Source: Gordonia rhizosphera NBRC 16068 (GTDB taxonomy: Bacteria > Actinomycetota > Actinomycetes > Mycobacteriales > Mycobacteriaceae). From it: a stretch of DNA of 64,000 nt. The notes beneath the pieces are model-generated. The model was not told where the DNA came from, did not search any database, and saw only the letters and a program-made list of their open reading frames with translations. The position numbers and the translations under genes were made by a program. Where the stretch lies: positions 1 through 64,000 of the forward strand of contig NZ_BAHC01000102.1 of assembly GCF_000298195.1 (NCBI RefSeq). Direction: 5' to 3'. Each line of letters starts with the position of its first letter. Position 1 is the first letter of the stretch. Positions 18,858 through 29,984 of the stretch are shown here, one piece after another.

Positions 18858-19607
18858 TTACTGAGAGATTATCGGTCGCCGACCCATGATCGCGGTACCG
18901 ACACGCACGCATGTCGATCCGTGCGCGACCGCGGTCTCGAGGTCCTGCGACATGCCCGCCGACAGCACACCGGCCTCGGGATGGGTCGCCAGGAACCGTT
19001 CCCGGATTTGCGCGGTGCGCGCCATCCACTGCTCGGCGGCACCCTCGAGCGGCGCGATGACCATCAGGCCGCGCAGACGCAGGCCGGCCGAGGTCGTCAC
19101 GTGTTCCGCCAGCGCGGACAGGTCACCGACCGGCACGCCACCGCGCGCGGGATCGCCGTCCAGACTCACCTGGAGCAACACGTCGAGCGGTGCCGTCCGC
19201 TCCCCCGCGTCAAGGGCCGCCTGCGCGCCGCGGGACAGGGCGTCGACGACCTTGTCGCGGTCCACCGAATGGACCGCACGGGCCCACGTCGCAACGCTTT
19301 TCGCCTTCTTCGATTGGACGGAGCCGATCATGTCGAACACCGCGTCCGCCACCGCGGCATCACCGCTCGGGCCGGCCCGCAACTCGGCGATCTTACGGCT
19401 CGCCTCCGGCTCCCGCGACTCGCCGAACGCCCGCGCCCCCAGCCCGATGAGGCGCGCGACGTCGACCGCCGGGAAGTACTTGGTGACCACGAGCAGCTCG
19501 ACCTCGCCCGGCGCCCGGCCGGCCGCGGCAACCGCGGCATCGAGCCGATCACGCACCGCCCCGTAGCGTTGTGCCAACTCGGCGGTGCGGGCGTCGGCCT
19601 CAGTCAT
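18858..19607 (-). CDS. YggS/PROSC-family PLP-homeostasis protein
   Basis: A 249-residue alanine-racemase-like barrel protein that binds pyridoxal phosphate and buffers its supply. The PLP lysine lies in VVTKYFP (about residue 42) and the phosphate-binding end is in GMSQDLETAVAHGSTCVRVGTAI (motif region only). The usual GENRVQE block is changed to GESREPEA, a form seen in some actinobacteria. Its start overlaps the pgeF stop by 8 bases. Confidence 0.92.
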   Translation of the reverse strand: MTEADARTAELAQRYGAVRDRLDAAVAAAGRAPGEVELLVVTKYFPAVDVARLIGLGARAFGESREPEASRKIAELRAGPSGDAAVADAVFDMIGSVQSKKAKSVATWARAVHSVDRDKVVDALSRGAQAALDAGERTAPLDVLLQVSLDGDPARGGVPVGDLSALAEHVTTSAGLRLRGLMVIAPLEGAAEQWMARTAQIRERFLATHPEAGVLSAGMSQDLETAVAHGSTCVRVGTAIMGRRPIISQ

Positions 19608-20346
19608 CGTCGGCCCCAGAGGCCTCAGAGGTCCCAGCGGCCCCGGAGTCGATCCAGATCACCGAGGCGAGTCGGCCGGTGGGTGCGCCGCGGCGGTGGC
19701 TGAACAGTTCGGGATCGTCGATGGTGCACCGCGGGTCCGCAGCGACCGCGGCCACGCCGGCCGCCAGCAGCTGACGGCGGATACCGGCGCGCAGATCCAA
19801 ACCCGTTGTGCCCTTGGCGGTCACGCACGCGCTTCCGGGGAGGTGCGCCTCGACGTCACGTTGCATCGCCGGCGGGACCTCGTAGTTGCGACCGCTGGCC
19901 GCCGGACCGAGCAGCACGCCGATGCGTTCGGGTCGGGCACCGAGTTCGATCATCGCCGCCAGGGTGGCGGGGATGATGCCGATGCGTGCGCCGATGCGCC
20001 CCGCGTGGACGCCCGCGATGACGCCGGCCTCGTCGTCGGAGAGCAGCACGGGCACACAATCGGCGGTGAGGACCGCGAGTGCGAGATCCGGGGCGGTGGT
20101 GACCAGTGCGTCGGTCGCGGGGACCGCACCGCCGACCGGACCCTCCACGACGGTGACGTTACGGCCATGGATCTGTTCCATCCACACCACGCGTTCGGCC
20201 GGCAACCCGAGCTGGTCAGCCAGTCGAATCCTGTTGTCGGCCACCGCCTTCGGATCGTCGCCGACGTGATCGCCGAGGTTGAACGAGTCGTACGGCGGCT
20301 TGGAGACGCCCCCGGACCGACTGGTCACCACACGGCGGACCCGCAT
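19600..20346 (-). CDS. pgeF: PgeF/YlmD-type laccase-domain protein
   Basis: A 248-residue member of the DUF152/laccase-like family. Characterised members include purine nucleoside phosphorylases and PgeF, which edits faulty peptidoglycan precursors. Recognisable blocks are the TSRSGGVS start, NLGDHVGDD, WMEQIHG, TADCVPVLL and HAGRIG, which hold the Cys/His metal ligands. It lies 8 bases downstream of ftsZ and overlaps yggS, as in the standard actinobacterial dcw cluster. The exact substrate in this organism is not shown. Confidence 0.9.
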   Translation of the reverse strand: MRVRRVVTSRSGGVSKPPYDSFNLGDHVGDDPKAVADNRIRLADQLGLPAERVVWMEQIHGRNVTVVEGPVGGAVPATDALVTTAPDLALAVLTADCVPVLLSDDEAGVIAGVHAGRIGARIGIIPATLAAMIELGARPERIGVLLGPAASGRNYEVPPAMQRDVEAHLPGSACVTAKGTTGLDLRAGIRRQLLAAGVAAVAADPRCTIDDPELFSHRRGAPTGRLASVIWIDSGAAGTSEASGADDD

Positions 20347-20354
20347 GGTGTGGC

Positions 20355-21530
20355 TCAGCGCTTCATGAACGACGGCACGTCGACGTCGTCATCGTCGAGG
20401 GTGACCTGATTGCGCCGCGGCCGCTCCTGCTGCTGCTCGGCGAAGGGGTCACCGCCGCCGGCCGACATCTTGCCGAAGAGCGGATCGTTGGCCTGCGGAG
20501 TGGCCGACACGGTGCCGGCCTGGCCGGAACCCACCGCCGCCTTGCCCGCCGCCACGTTCGGGATCTCGACGCGCTTGCGCGGCGTACCGCCGTCGAACCC
20601 GGCCGCGATGACGGTCACCCGCACCTCGTCGCCGAGGTTGTCGTCGATCACGGTGCCGAAGATGATGTTCGCGTCCTCGTGCGCGGCCTCCTGGACCTGG
20701 GTCGCCGCGTTGTGGATCTCGAACAGACCCAGATCGCTGCCACCGGCGATCGAGATCAGCACGCCCCGAGCACCTTCCATCGACGCCTCGAGCAGCGGCG
20801 AGTTGATCGCCGCCTCGGCCGCCTTCTTCGCCCGGTCCTCGCCGCGGGAGGAACCGATACCCATCAAGGCGCTGCCCGCGTCGCTCATCACGCCCTTGAC
20901 GTCGGCGAAGTCGACGTTGATCAGGCCGGGGGTGGTGATCAGGTCGGTGATGCCCTGAACACCGTTGAGCAGAACCTCGTCGGCGCTGCGGAAGGCGTCC
21001 ATCAGACTGACCTGCGCGTCACCGAGCTGCAGTAGCCGGTCGTTGGGGATGACGATGAGCGTGTCGCAGGATTCACGCAGCGCGACGATGCCCTGTTCGG
21101 CCTGGTTGCCGCGCCGCTTGCCCTCGAAGGAGAACGGGCGGGTCACCACGCCGACGGTGAGTGCGCCGAGCTTGCGTGCGATCGATGCCACGACCGGCGC
21201 ACCACCGGTTCCGGTGCCACCACCCTCACCTGCGGTCACGAACACCATGTCCGCACCCTTGAGGAGTTCTTCGATCTCGTCGCGCGCGTCCTCGGCGGCA
21301 CGGCGACCGACCTCGGGATCCGCGCCGGCGCCCAGACCGCGCGTCGAATCACGTCCGACGTCGAGCTTCACGTCGGCATCACTCATCAGCAGGGCCTGCG
21401 CGTCGGTGTTGATCGCAATGAACTCAACACCTTTCAGCCCCTGTTCGATCATCCGGTTGACGGCATTGACGCCGCCGCCGCCGATGCCGACAACCTTGAT
21501 CACGGCCAGGTAGTTGTGCGGTGGCGTCAT
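20355..21530 (-). CDS. ftsZ: Cell division GTPase FtsZ
   Basis: Tubulin-like GTPase that forms the division ring. The 391-residue protein contains the tubulin signature GGGTGTG (103-109), the NTDAQAL block near residue 41, the T7 loop [11 protein letters not shown] region and the C-terminal conserved peptide VDVPSFMKR (383-391), which binds SepF and other partners. The start ATG at 21530 has GAGGAAGG upstream. A 166-base gap separates it from ftsQ and probably holds its own promoter. Confidence 0.98.
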   Translation of the reverse strand: MTPPHNYLAVIKVVGIGGGGVNAVNRMIEQGLKGVEFIAINTDAQALLMSDADVKLDVGRDSTRGLGAGADPEVGRRAAEDARDEIEELLKGADMVFVTAGEGGGTGTGGAPVVASIARKLGALTVGVVTRPFSFEGKRRGNQAEQGIVALRESCDTLIVIPNDRLLQLGDAQVSLMDAFRSADEVLLNGVQGITDLITTPGLINVDFADVKGVMSDAGSALMGIGSSRGEDRAKKAAEAAINSPLLEASMEGARGVLISIAGGSDLGLFEIHNAATQVQEAAHEDANIIFGTVIDDNLGDEVRVTVIAAGFDGGTPRKRVEIPNVAAGKAAVGSGQAGTVSATPQANDPLFGKMSAGGGDPFAEQQQERPRRNQVTLDDDDVDVPSFMKR

Positions 21531-21588
21531 GTGCCCGCCTTCCTCGTTAGATCCGGAACCCTAAACCTGAACCATAGATTTAGAGTTA

Positions 21589-21594
21589 TGTCAA
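21589..21594 (-). promoter_or_regulatory. Possible -35 box of an ftsZ promoter
   Basis: A consensus TTGACA on the minus strand, about 60 bases upstream of ftsZ, is followed by AT-rich sequence with several weak -10 candidates (TTCAGG at 17-base spacing). Own promoters in the ftsQ-ftsZ gap are known in mycobacteria; the exact -10 is unclear here. Confidence 0.4.
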
Positions 21595-21696
21595 GTAGAT
21601 GGATGTTGGGGATGACGCTAGGCATCGACGGCCCCAGTGGCCAGCAAGCGCACGGCGTGTCGCGAAGTTACCCGGGATTTTTCACCGTCGGGACGG

Positions 21697-22407
21697 TCAC
21701 TTGTAGGCCGGGAAGTCCGGACTCGACACGTTGTAGACCCTCGCCTGCCTGCTCAGCAGGGCATTGAGGGTCCGGGCCTTCTCGGCACCGTGGTCGCTGT
21801 CTCCCCAAACCACCGTCTTGTCGCCTGTCAAGGTGAACTCGATGTCCACCGGGGAGGATGCCGACACCGCGATCAGTTGCTTCGATATCGATTCCGGCAG
21901 TTCGGCGACGGCACCGAGAGTGGCGGTGGTCGTGGGATCGGCCGGGCCCGGATTGGGTGTGGAGAACTCCGGCAGCCGGTTCACCTCGGGTGGCACCCCG
22001 GTCGTCTTGTCGTATGTCAGATAGCCCACGCCGGAGGCGTCGAGCACATGGACCTTGTCGCCGTCGGTGATACGGACGACGGGTCGGCGTTCGACGACGG
22101 TGATCGTGAGCGACGAGGGGTAGCTGCGCTGCACCCGCACCGACTCCACCGACGGGATCGCGGCGATGCGGTTGGCGACCTCCCGGGTGTCCACCTGCAG
22201 CAGCGGGGTGCCGTCGGGTACGCGGGCCGCGCTGAGGATCTCGTCCGTGGGGACGGCGTGGTTGTCGCGAATGTCGGTGGAACGGACCGACATGAGCGGT
22301 GTGAAGTAGGCGACGCAACCCAACCCGACCACCACCACGATCACCGCGAGGGTGCCCAGCAGCAACTGGGTCCCCCGCGACAGCCCACGCGCCCGTCCCC
22401 GGATCAT
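21697..22407 (-). CDS. ftsQ: Cell division protein FtsQ
   Basis: Bitopic divisome protein linking early and late division proteins. The 236-residue sequence has a short basic cytoplasmic start, one membrane helix (about residues 14-35), a POTRA domain starting with [18 protein letters not shown] and a beta domain. The pattern [23 protein letters not shown] is typical of POTRA/FtsQ. It overlaps murC by 4 bases (ATGA), so it is translationally coupled. Confidence 0.93.
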   Translation of the reverse strand: MIRGRARGLSRGTQLLLGTLAVIVVVVGLGCVAYFTPLMSVRSTDIRDNHAVPTDEILSAARVPDGTPLLQVDTREVANRIAAIPSVESVRVQRSYPSSLTITVVERRPVVRITDGDKVHVLDASGVGYLTYDKTTGVPPEVNRLPEFSTPNPGPADPTTTATLGAVAELPESISKQLIAVSASSPVDIEFTLTGDKTVVWGDSDHGAEKARTLNALLSRQARVYNVSSPDFPAYK

Positions 22408-23957
22408 GTCGACGGCCCGGGAAGGTCGGTCGCCACGGGCTCGCGGTCGGCGAGCGCCGCCAAGATCTCCGGGCCCTGCATCGTGATATCCCCGGCGCCC
22501 AGCGTCAGCACGAGATCACCGGGCGCGACGATGGACGCGACGGTGCCGGCGAGTGCCGACAAATCGGGCTGGAAGATCACCGGCCGGCTGATGCGGTCGG
22601 CGATGGTCGCGCCGCTGACCCCGGGGATCGGTTCCTCGCGCGCGCCGTAGATGTCGGCGACCACGACCCGGTCGGCGAGATCGAGAGCGGCGGCGAACTC
22701 GTCGGCGAATTCCTGGGTCCGGGAGTACAGGTGGGGTTGGAACACCGCGATTACGCGGCCGGTGCCCTCCGCGGCGACACTTGCGACCGCCTGCCGTGCC
22801 GCGGTCAGGACCGCGCGCACCTCCGTCGGATGGTGCGCGTAGTCGTCGAAGACGTCCACGTCGCCTGCGCGGCCACGGAACTCGAAGCGTCGGTGGACAC
22901 CGCCGAAGGTCTGCACCCCGTCGATCACCCCGTCGAGTTCGCCACCCGCACGGATACAGGCGACGATGGCCCCGAGTGCGTTGAGGGCCATGTGCCGCCC
23001 GGGCAGGGTCAGGTGCAGCGTGCGCTCCACACTCGCCCCGATGATCGGCTCGTCGAGCCGGATGCGGGCGATTCCGCCGGCGCCGCGCGCCTCCCAGGAC
23101 AGCAGGGTCGCGACCTGCGTCGCGCCCGGGGCCAGCTGCGCGTAGTGCCCCTCGCCGTACCCGAACACCGAGATGCCGCGCTGCACCAGCATCGGCGCGA
23201 CGCGTCCGGCCAGTGCGGCGGCGCCCTCGTCGTCGAGGCAGACGATCAGCGAGCCGCCCGGCCGGATGAGGTCGGCGAACTTGTCGAACACCTCGACATA
23301 GGCCTCGCGTGTGCCGAAGAAGTCGAGGTGATCGACTTCGATGTTGGTGATCACCACGACATCCGGGCTGTATTCGAGCAGCGACCCGTCACTCTCGTCG
23401 GCCTCGGCGACGAACACCGCACCGGTGCCGTGGTGGGCGTTGGTCCCCGACTCGTTCAGTTCTCCGCCGACCGCGAAGGACGGGTCGAGGCCGCAGTGTT
23501 GCAGGGCGACCACCGCGATCGAGGTCGTCGAGGTCTTGCCGTGGGTGCCGGCGACGAGCAGGGTCCGGTAACCGGCCATCAGATCGGCGAGCACATGCGG
23601 ACGCAGGAGGATCGGGATGCCGCGCTCGCGGGCCTCGACGAGTTCGGGATTGGTCTTCGGGATCGCGGCGTAGGTGGTGACCACCACCGACGGTCCGCCG
23701 GGAAGCTGATCGAGTGCCGCCGGGCTGTGGCCCACCTGGATCCGGGCACCCCGGGTCCGCAGGGCCAGGACGCCGCGACTGCTCTTGGCGTCCGAGCCCG
23801 ACACCTGTCCGCCGCGAGCGAGCAGGATGCGGGCGAGTCCGCTCATCCCCGCTCCGCCGATACCGACCATGTGGACTCGGCGCAACTGTTCGGGGAGCCC
23901 GCCGATCGGGGGCGTCGACCCGCCGTTCATCGCCTCACCCGTCCGTTCGTGTGTCAT
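22404..23957 (-). CDS. murC: UDP-N-acetylmuramate-L-alanine ligase
   Basis: Adds L-alanine to UDP-MurNAc, the first amino acid of the peptidoglycan stem peptide. The 517-residue Mur ligase has the N-terminal dinucleotide fold motif [10 protein letters not shown] (31-40), the ATP-binding GTHGKTSTT (from residue 137), the EADESDGS block and the C-terminal YAHHPTE motif. A second in-frame ATG lies 9 codons in; the family N-terminus starts nearer to it, so either could be used. It follows murG by 12 bases. Confidence 0.97.
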   Translation of the reverse strand: MTHERTGEAMNGGSTPPIGGLPEQLRRVHMVGIGGAGMSGLARILLARGGQVSGSDAKSSRGVLALRTRGARIQVGHSPAALDQLPGGPSVVVTTYAAIPKTNPELVEARERGIPILLRPHVLADLMAGYRTLLVAGTHGKTSTTSIAVVALQHCGLDPSFAVGGELNESGTNAHHGTGAVFVAEADESDGSLLEYSPDVVVITNIEVDHLDFFGTREAYVEVFDKFADLIRPGGSLIVCLDDEGAAALAGRVAPMLVQRGISVFGYGEGHYAQLAPGATQVATLLSWEARGAGGIARIRLDEPIIGASVERTLHLTLPGRHMALNALGAIVACIRAGGELDGVIDGVQTFGGVHRRFEFRGRAGDVDVFDDYAHHPTEVRAVLTAARQAVASVAAEGTGRVIAVFQPHLYSRTQEFADEFAAALDLADRVVVADIYGAREEPIPGVSGATIADRISRPVIFQPDLSALAGTVASIVAPGDLVLTLGAGDITMQGPEILAALADREPVATDLPGPST

Positions 23958-23969
23958 GTAGGACCATTG

Positions 23970-25184
23970 TCACCGCTTCGAACCGGAACGGGGCGAGCGA
24001 AACGCGGACCGCAGCCGACGATGATGCTCGCCGGTGCGGTATTGCCGGGCGAGGTCGAGGGCGGCGCCGGCCACCGCCGCAGCGGCGTCCCGATGCCCGG
24101 TTCCCGTCGCCACCAGCGACATGGCGGCCAGCCGATCCGGGTCACCCAGCAGCGCGGGCACCTCGCGGGCCACCCACTCCGCGGTGATGTCGGCGTCGTC
24201 GACGAGGACCCCGCCGCCGGCGTCGACGACCGGCAACGCGTTGAGCCGCTGTTCGCCGTTGCCGTGCGGCAGTGGCACGTAGATCGCGGGCAGCCCCGTC
24301 GCCGACACCTCGGCAACCGTCATCGCCCCCGACCGGCACATCACCAGATCGGCCGCCGCGTAGGCGAGATCCATGCGTTTGAGATAGCCCACGGCGCGGT
24401 AGGGCGGTGCGTCGTCGGGCGAGACGGGGTTGATCGAGTTCTTCGGACCGAAGCCATGCAACACGCCGATCCCGGCGGCACCGAGCGCCCCCGCGGCGCC
24501 GGCCACTGCCTCGTTGAGACGTTGGGCACCCTGCGAGCCGCCGAACACGAGCAGCGTGGGCGCGTCCTCGGCGAGACCGAAGTAGTGCCGCGCCTTGGCG
24601 CGCAGCGCGGCCCGGTCCAGTTCGGCGATCACCCCGCGCACCGGGATGCCGACCACTTCGGCGTCCAGCCCGCTGCCGTCGACGGCGGCGAGCACCCGGT
24701 CGGCGAAGCGGGCGCCGATCTTGTTCGCGATCCCGGCACTCGCGTTGGCCTCGTGAATGACGATCGGAATCCGGCGCCGCGCCCGCAAGTGCGTCTGGGC
24801 GGCGAGATAGGCCGGCATCGCGACATATCCGCCGAATCCGATGAGCACGTCGGCATTCACCGACGCCAGCACCGATCGTGTCGCGGACACCGCGTGCAGG
24901 AGTCGTCCGGGGGTCTTGGCCAGTTCCATCCCCGGTTTGCGCGGCAGCGGCACCGGTGGGATCAACTCGAGCGAATAGCCCCGCTCGGGCACCAGGTCGG
25001 TCTCCAGGCCGCGGGTGGTCCCCAGCGCGGTCACCCGCGCCGTCGGCTCGAGCCGGACCACCGCATCGGCGACCGCCAGCGCGGGCTCGATGTGACCCGC
25101 TGTCCCGCCTCCGGCGACCACCACCGACAGCGGTCGATCCGTCCGCGACCGGTCTCGCTCAGAACTCACCCGTACAAACTCCAT
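23970..25184 (-). CDS. murG: UDP-GlcNAc transferase MurG (lipid II synthase)
   Basis: Transfers GlcNAc to lipid I to make lipid II on the inner membrane face. With ATG at 25184 the protein has 404 residues. Its GGGTAGH motif (25-31) contacts the diphosphate, GFGGYV and HEANASAG follow, and the C-terminal UDP-GlcNAc site is in [23 protein letters not shown] (motif region) with QRLNA. An upstream in-frame start would extend into ftsW and a GTG at 25169 is also possible. It lies between ftsW and murC. Confidence 0.96.
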   Translation of the reverse strand: MEFVRVSSERDRSRTDRPLSVVVAGGGTAGHIEPALAVADAVVRLEPTARVTALGTTRGLETDLVPERGYSLELIPPVPLPRKPGMELAKTPGRLLHAVSATRSVLASVNADVLIGFGGYVAMPAYLAAQTHLRARRRIPIVIHEANASAGIANKIGARFADRVLAAVDGSGLDAEVVGIPVRGVIAELDRAALRAKARHYFGLAEDAPTLLVFGGSQGAQRLNEAVAGAAGALGAAGIGVLHGFGPKNSINPVSPDDAPPYRAVGYLKRMDLAYAAADLVMCRSGAMTVAEVSATGLPAIYVPLPHGNGEQRLNALPVVDAGGGVLVDDADITAEWVAREVPALLGDPDRLAAMSLVATGTGHRDAAAAVAGAALDLARQYRTGEHHRRLRSAFRSPRSGSKR

Positions 25185-25240
25185 CTCGTCGCTTCGTCGA
25201 ACTCCGCCCGGCCGGGACTCCCGGCCGCTGTCGGCGTCGA

Positions 25241-26812
25241 TCAGCGGCGCGGCCACGTCGACGGCCGCCGGGCCTCGGACTGCCGCGACGCGACGCTCGT
25301 GTCGCGCCCGCCCGCGGTCCGGCCCGATCCGGAATACCCCGTACGGTAGTCGACCCGGACGGTGGCCGTGCGCGGTGCCTGGCGCGCCCGAGTGGAACGA
25401 CGGCCCGCCGAGCCGGCCGGGTCATCGGTCGGGCGACGACGGAAGCGACGGGTCCAGCGTGATGCCGCAGGCGCCGCGGTTCGTCGACCGCTGCGTGCCG
25501 GGCCGCGCCGATCGAGCCGGTCGCGGAGCATGTCCGCGCGGCTCGGCCGGTACGGGACCGGCGAGGGCAACCGCAGCCACCGGCCGACGCGGCCCGGTTC
25601 ACCCGCGCCGAGCGCCGCCACCGCCTCCGGTTCGTGCCGGGCGGCGCTGGCGAGCAGACCCAGCATGGCCAGGATCGTCAGGGTCGAGGTACCGCCCGCG
25701 GAGAGCAGCGGCAACTGGATGCCCGTCACCGGGAGCAGACCGATGACATAGCCGATGTTGATGAACGCCTGGGCGGTGATCAACACGGTGATCGTCGCGG
25801 TCATCAACCGCAGGAACGGGTCCACGGATCGGACCGCGATACGGAATCCGACGAAGGCGAGGACCGCGAACAGGATCACCACCAGCAGACCGCCGATGAG
25901 CCCGAGTTCCTCGCCGATGATGGCGAAGATGAAGTCGTTGTGCGCGTTGGGCAGATAGTTCCATTTCGCGCTGCTCTGTCCCAGACCGACGCCGAAGACC
26001 CCGCCGTTGGCGAGCGCGAACCGCGCCTGACGCGCCTGATATCCCGCACCCTGCGGGTCATCGATGTTGCCCAGGAAGCTCATCACGCGCTGCGAGCGGT
26101 ATCCCTCGACCAGGGCCAGCAGCACCGCGATCGAGGCACCTGCGACGACGAAGCCGAGGAACACCTTCACCGGTAGACCGGCGAACCACAGCAGCGCGCC
26201 GACGATGATCGCGATGGTGATCGTGGTCGAGAGGTTCGGTTCGAGGATGATCAGCACGCAGATCAGCAACGCTACCGGCAACAGCGGGATCAGCAGTTCC
26301 TTCAACGACGCGTTCTCCCGCCGCCGCGAGGCCAGCAGATGGGCGCCCCACACACACAGCGCCACCTTCACCAGCTCCGACGGCTGCACCGACAGACCGC
26401 CGACGACGAACCACCGACGTGCACCCTGGCTCAGCGTGCCGATGCCGGGGATCAGCACCAGCGCCAGCAGTACGGTGGTGATCACCATCATCGGGGCCGC
26501 CACGCGACGCATCAGCCGGATCGGCAGCCGCAGCATCACGTAGAACACCGTGAGGCCGAGCATCGCGAAGATCACCTGGGTGGCGAACAGTCCGTAGGCC
26601 GACCCGTCCTTCGAATACCCCTCCACCGACGAGGCGGACAGCACCATCACCAAGCCCAGGACCGTGAGCAGGAAGGTGATGGTCAGCACCAGGTGATAGG
26701 ACGCCAGCGGCCGCGACAGCAGGCTGTGCAGCGCCTCGGAAACCGTGGCGTGCACCGAATTCCGCCGGGTGCGTGCCGAAGTGCGGTCGGTGACCTCGGA
26801 CTGCGCACTCAT
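25241..26812 (-). CDS. ftsW: FtsW septal peptidoglycan glycosyltransferase (SEDS family)
   Basis: Membrane polymerase that builds septal glycan strands from lipid II with its partner class B PBP. The 523-residue protein has about ten membrane segments (residues 40-400), with SEDS motifs such as [26 protein letters not shown] and SAGGTSTL. The C-terminal tail of about 120 residues is strongly basic, Arg/Pro-rich and disordered-looking, a feature of actinobacterial FtsW. It overlaps murD by 4 bases. Confidence 0.96.
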   Translation of the reverse strand: MSAQSEVTDRTSARTRRNSVHATVSEALHSLLSRPLASYHLVLTITFLLTVLGLVMVLSASSVEGYSKDGSAYGLFATQVIFAMLGLTVFYVMLRLPIRLMRRVAAPMMVITTVLLALVLIPGIGTLSQGARRWFVVGGLSVQPSELVKVALCVWGAHLLASRRRENASLKELLIPLLPVALLICVLIILEPNLSTTITIAIIVGALLWFAGLPVKVFLGFVVAGASIAVLLALVEGYRSQRVMSFLGNIDDPQGAGYQARQARFALANGGVFGVGLGQSSAKWNYLPNAHNDFIFAIIGEELGLIGGLLVVILFAVLAFVGFRIAVRSVDPFLRLMTATITVLITAQAFINIGYVIGLLPVTGIQLPLLSAGGTSTLTILAMLGLLASAARHEPEAVAALGAGEPGRVGRWLRLPSPVPYRPSRADMLRDRLDRRGPARSGRRTAAPAASRWTRRFRRRPTDDPAGSAGRRSTRARQAPRTATVRVDYRTGYSGSGRTAGGRDTSVASRQSEARRPSTWPRR

Positions 26813-28341
26813 CGCGGGGATCCGCTCACGCCGGCCGCACCCGGCAATGCACGCGCGGCGGCGGCGAACGCGTCCCCGCGCTGTCCGTATCCGGCGAACA
26901 TGTCCAGCGAGGCGGCCGCGGGCGCGAGCAGGACCGCATCGGGGCGGTCGGGGTCGACCACGGCGAGGTGCGCGGCGAGGGCCACGGCGCGATCCATCAC
27001 CGCGAGCGCGGGGTCGCCGGCGCTGCCCGGCCCGGCGTCCATCAGTTCGGCGGGAAGCTCATCCACCGCGGTGGTCGTGGCGCGCTGAACAATCACCCGC
27101 CCATCGTCCCCTGTGAATACTGTGACGGTTGGGACTTCTGGGGCGTGTCGCGCGATCGCGTCGACGATCAGGTCACGATCGCGGCCGATCGCGACCACGC
27201 CGGCGAGTCGCGACCGCGTGTCGCGGACCAGATCATCGACCTCGGCACCCTTCAGCAGGCCACCGGCGACGAGCACGACACGTCGATGTCCACCGATCGC
27301 GGCCTGCGCGGCGTGCGGGTTGGTCGCCTTCGAGTCGTCGATGTAGGCCACGTCGTCGACGCGCGCCACGATCTCGCCGCGGTGGGCGGCCGGGCGGAAT
27401 CCGCGCAAGGCCGTCGCCACCGCATCGGGTGCGATGTCGACGGCCAGTGCCAGGGCCGCTGCGGCGAGGGCGTCGGCGATCCCCGAGGGTCCGGGCGGAT
27501 GGATCGCCGCGGCCTCGACGATGCGCCGGCCCGCATCCGAGGTGTCGAAGGCGCGGTCGACCAGATCACCGTCGACGACCCCGAGCTGCCCCGCCACGGG
27601 CATGGCCTGCGTGAATCCGATGCGTCGCCCGACGACGGGAAGGCCGGCCGCGACCGCGTCGTCGAGACCGACGACGCCCACCGTCCCGTGCAGCGCGACG
27701 GTCTTCGCCGCCGTGTAGGCCTCGAACGATCCATGCCAGTCCAGATGGTCCTCGGCGACGTTGAGCACCACCCCGGCGTCCGGCGTCACCGACGGCGCCC
27801 AGTGCAGCTGGAACGACGACAGTTCCGCGCACAGCACGTCGACCCGGGGGGTCTGGCCCATCGCATCGAGAATCGGGAGTCCGATGTTGCCGCAGGCGGC
27901 GGCGGAGCGTCCGGCGGCCGTCACGATCTCGGCGAGCATCGACACGGTCGTGGTCTTGCCGTTGGTACCGGTCACCACCAACCAGGTGCGCGGTGGGCCG
28001 TAGCGACCCGAGCGGTCAAGGCGCCACGCGAGTTCCACCTCACCCCAGATCGGCAGCCCGGCCTGTTGCGCCCGCTCCACCAGCGGATTGGTCGGCGCGA
28101 ATCCGGGCGACACGACGACCAGGTCGGTCGACGACGTCCACGCGTCGTCGTCGAGGATCACCGCCATCGAAACCAATCGCGCACCGCGTGCGACGAGGTC
28201 GTCGCCGGGTGGAATGGGGTCGGCGAACCGCGTGTCGGCGATGGTGACCTCGGCTCCCGCGTCCAGCAGGTGACGCGCCGCCGACCGGCCGGCCGTCCCT
28301 GCGCCCGCCACCAACACCGAGGCCCCCGACAGCCGGGTCAC
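26809..28341 (-). CDS. murD: UDP-MurNAc-L-Ala-D-glutamate ligase
   Basis: Adds D-glutamate to the stem peptide. The sequence has the MurD N-terminal domain, the P-loop GTNGKTTT (about residues 125-132 from the GTG start), the block AELSSFQLHW, NVAEDHLDWHG and the late DDSKATNPHA motif typical of MurD. The GTG at 28341 has GGGACGG upstream. An in-frame TTG at 28371, overlapping the mraY stop, is the alternative and would add 10 residues. Its stop overlaps the ftsW start. Confidence 0.95.
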   Translation of the reverse strand: MTRLSGASVLVAGAGTAGRSAARHLLDAGAEVTIADTRFADPIPPGDDLVARGARLVSMAVILDDDAWTSSTDLVVVSPGFAPTNPLVERAQQAGLPIWGEVELAWRLDRSGRYGPPRTWLVVTGTNGKTTTVSMLAEIVTAAGRSAAACGNIGLPILDAMGQTPRVDVLCAELSSFQLHWAPSVTPDAGVVLNVAEDHLDWHGSFEAYTAAKTVALHGTVGVVGLDDAVAAGLPVVGRRIGFTQAMPVAGQLGVVDGDLVDRAFDTSDAGRRIVEAAAIHPPGPSGIADALAAAALALAVDIAPDAVATALRGFRPAAHRGEIVARVDDVAYIDDSKATNPHAAQAAIGGHRRVVLVAGGLLKGAEVDDLVRDTRSRLAGVVAIGRDRDLIVDAIARHAPEVPTVTVFTGDDGRVIVQRATTTAVDELPAELMDAGPGSAGDPALAVMDRAVALAAHLAVVDPDRPDAVLLAPAAASLDMFAGYGQRGDAFAAAARALPGAAGVSGSPR

Positions 28342-28360
28342 GTCCGTCCCGACGGGTTGT

Positions 28361-29455
28361 TCAGCCGCCAATGGTCAGGAACTCGCTGTAGAACAGGGAC
28401 AGACCCAGCGCACAGGCGATGGCCGTGAGCAGCCAGAATCTGATGATCACGGTGGTCTCCGCCCATCCGCCGAGTTCGAAGTGGTGATGGAACGGGGCCA
28501 TCCGGAACACCCGTCGACCCGTGGTGCGGAAGAACGCGATCTGGATGACCACCGAGACGATCTCGGCGACGAACAGTGCACCGATCACCACGGCGAGCAA
28601 CTCGGTACGGGTGGTGATGGACAGGCCGGCCAGCATGCCGCCGAGAGCCAGCGACCCGGTGTCGCCCATGAAGATCTTCGCGGGCGCCGCGTTCCACCAG
28701 AGGAAACCCAGGCACGCACCACCACCCGCGACGGCGATCAACGCGAGGTCCAGGGGGTCACGCACCACATAGCAGCCGGGCGTGATCTCCTGGGTCGCCT
28801 TGGGGCCGCCGGTGCAGGCGTTGCGGTACTGCCAGAAGGTGACCAGTACATAGGAGCCGAGCACCATCGCCATCGACCCGGCCGCCAGTCCGTCGAGACC
28901 GTCGGTGAAGTTCACCGCGTTCGACCAGGCCGCGACGACGAGCCAGCAGAAGATCACGAACACCGCCGGCCACATCGAGATCGCGTCGATGTCGCGGACA
29001 TAGGACAGATGGGTGCTGGCCGGCGTGTATCCGGCGTCGTTGCGGAACTGCAGCACCAGGACACCGAACAGGATGGCGGCGACGAACTGACCGATCGACT
29101 TCGCGGTCTTGTTGAGGCCGAGGTTGCGGTGTTTGCGGATCTTGATCATGTCGTCGAGGAATCCGACGGCACCGAGCGCGGTCGCGAGGCCGAGTACCAA
29201 CAGTCCGGACGCGGACACGCCCGCGCCGTCGGTGAACACACCCAACAGGTGCGCGCCGAAGTATCCGGCCCAGAGTGCGGCGATGATCGCCACGCCACCC
29301 ATCGACGGGGTACCCCGCTTGGTCTGATGACTCTGCGGCCCCTCGACCCGGATCTCCTGTCCGAATCCCTGCCGAGAGAACAGTCGGATCAGGATCGGGG
29401 TGAGCAGGATGGACACCGCGAGTGAGATGCCACCCGCGAACAGGATCTGTGTCAC
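28361..29455 (-). CDS. mraY: Phospho-MurNAc-pentapeptide transferase MraY (lipid I synthase)
   Basis: Integral membrane enzyme that attaches phospho-MurNAc-pentapeptide to undecaprenyl phosphate. The 364-residue protein has about ten membrane helices and the signatures [12 protein letters not shown], the double-Asp motif [17 protein letters not shown] and the late MAPFHHHFE, all diagnostic of MraY. Its GTG start at 29455 lies 46 bases after the MurF-domain gene. Its substrate normally requires MurF upstream, whose intact gene is not in this window. Confidence 0.97.
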   Translation of the reverse strand: MTQILFAGGISLAVSILLTPILIRLFSRQGFGQEIRVEGPQSHQTKRGTPSMGGVAIIAALWAGYFGAHLLGVFTDGAGVSASGLLVLGLATALGAVGFLDDMIKIRKHRNLGLNKTAKSIGQFVAAILFGVLVLQFRNDAGYTPASTHLSYVRDIDAISMWPAVFVIFCWLVVAAWSNAVNFTDGLDGLAAGSMAMVLGSYVLVTFWQYRNACTGGPKATQEITPGCYVVRDPLDLALIAVAGGGACLGFLWWNAAPAKIFMGDTGSLALGGMLAGLSITTRTELLAVVIGALFVAEIVSVVIQIAFFRTTGRRVFRMAPFHHHFELGGWAETTVIIRFWLLTAIACALGLSLFYSEFLTIGG

Positions 29456-29501
29456 CGTGCCGTCCTCGTGTTGCCCGTCTGTCCAGTCACTCTCGTCGCC
29501 T

Positions 29502-29984
29502 TCACTCGTTGGTCCTCGTCGCCGCGCGTCCGACCGGCCAGAGATCCGCCAGCGCCGTCACCCCCGGGTCGGCAGCCGCGATCAGCACCACGTCGGCGGG
29601 TCCGGGCTGCCAGTCGTCGTCGGGTGACCGCAGTAGCGCACGTGCGGCGGGCGCGTCCTGCACCATCCGCACCTCGTCACCCCAGGAGCCTTCCATAACC
29701 GCACCCTGATGCAGCGCACGAACCGCGCGCGAGTTCCCCACACAGAGCGTCTTGTCGACCGCGAGGCGCACCGCCTGCCGGCCGACGAGGTCGTGTTCGA
29801 CGACGCGTTCGTTCTCCGTCCGGTCGTCCTGGTCGACGAGTTCGCCGACGATCGCCCAGGTTCGCGCGGCCGGCTCGTCGGCGCGACGCGCAGCCCCGGC
29901 CTCGACCAGATCACGGAGCCGTGCTCGCGTCCGATCAGATGTCACCGGCGCGTCGACCACCATCAGCGTCGGCGTGGCGGTCAT
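29502..29984 (-). CDS. MurF C-terminal-domain-only protein at the murF position
   Basis: Between murE and mraY, where a MurF of about 500 residues is expected, there is only a 160-residue frame. Its ATG at 29984 overlaps the murE stop (ATGA). Residues 55-110 clearly match the MurF glutamate-ligase-type C-terminal domain: [21 protein letters not shown] and the strongly conserved [14 protein letters not shown]. The ATP-binding and substrate domains are absent. The usual DDAYNANP is replaced by VDAPVTSD and the late lysine-containing VKAS segment by IAAAD. It therefore cannot be an active MurF ligase. The even divergence suggests an old change rather than a fresh deletion; a full murF must exist elsewhere, or the assembly is wrong here. 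Confidence 0.8.
   Translation of the reverse strand: MTATPTLMVVDAPVTSDRTRARLRDLVEAGAARRADEPAARTWAIVGELVDQDDRTENERVVEHDLVGRQAVRLAVDKTLCVGNSRAVRALHQGAVMEGSWGDEVRMVQDAPAARALLRSPDDDWQPGPADVVLIAAADPGVTALADLWPVGRAATRTNE

Noticed and set aside
22731-25349. Plus-strand open frame of 872 codons
   Set aside because: Antisense to murC and murG, low in hydrophobic structure and rich in Arg/His/Gly/Asp; no family resemblance.
29502-29984. Normal MurF annotation for this gene
   Set aside because: Only the C-terminal domain is present and key residues are replaced, so the ligase name would mislead.
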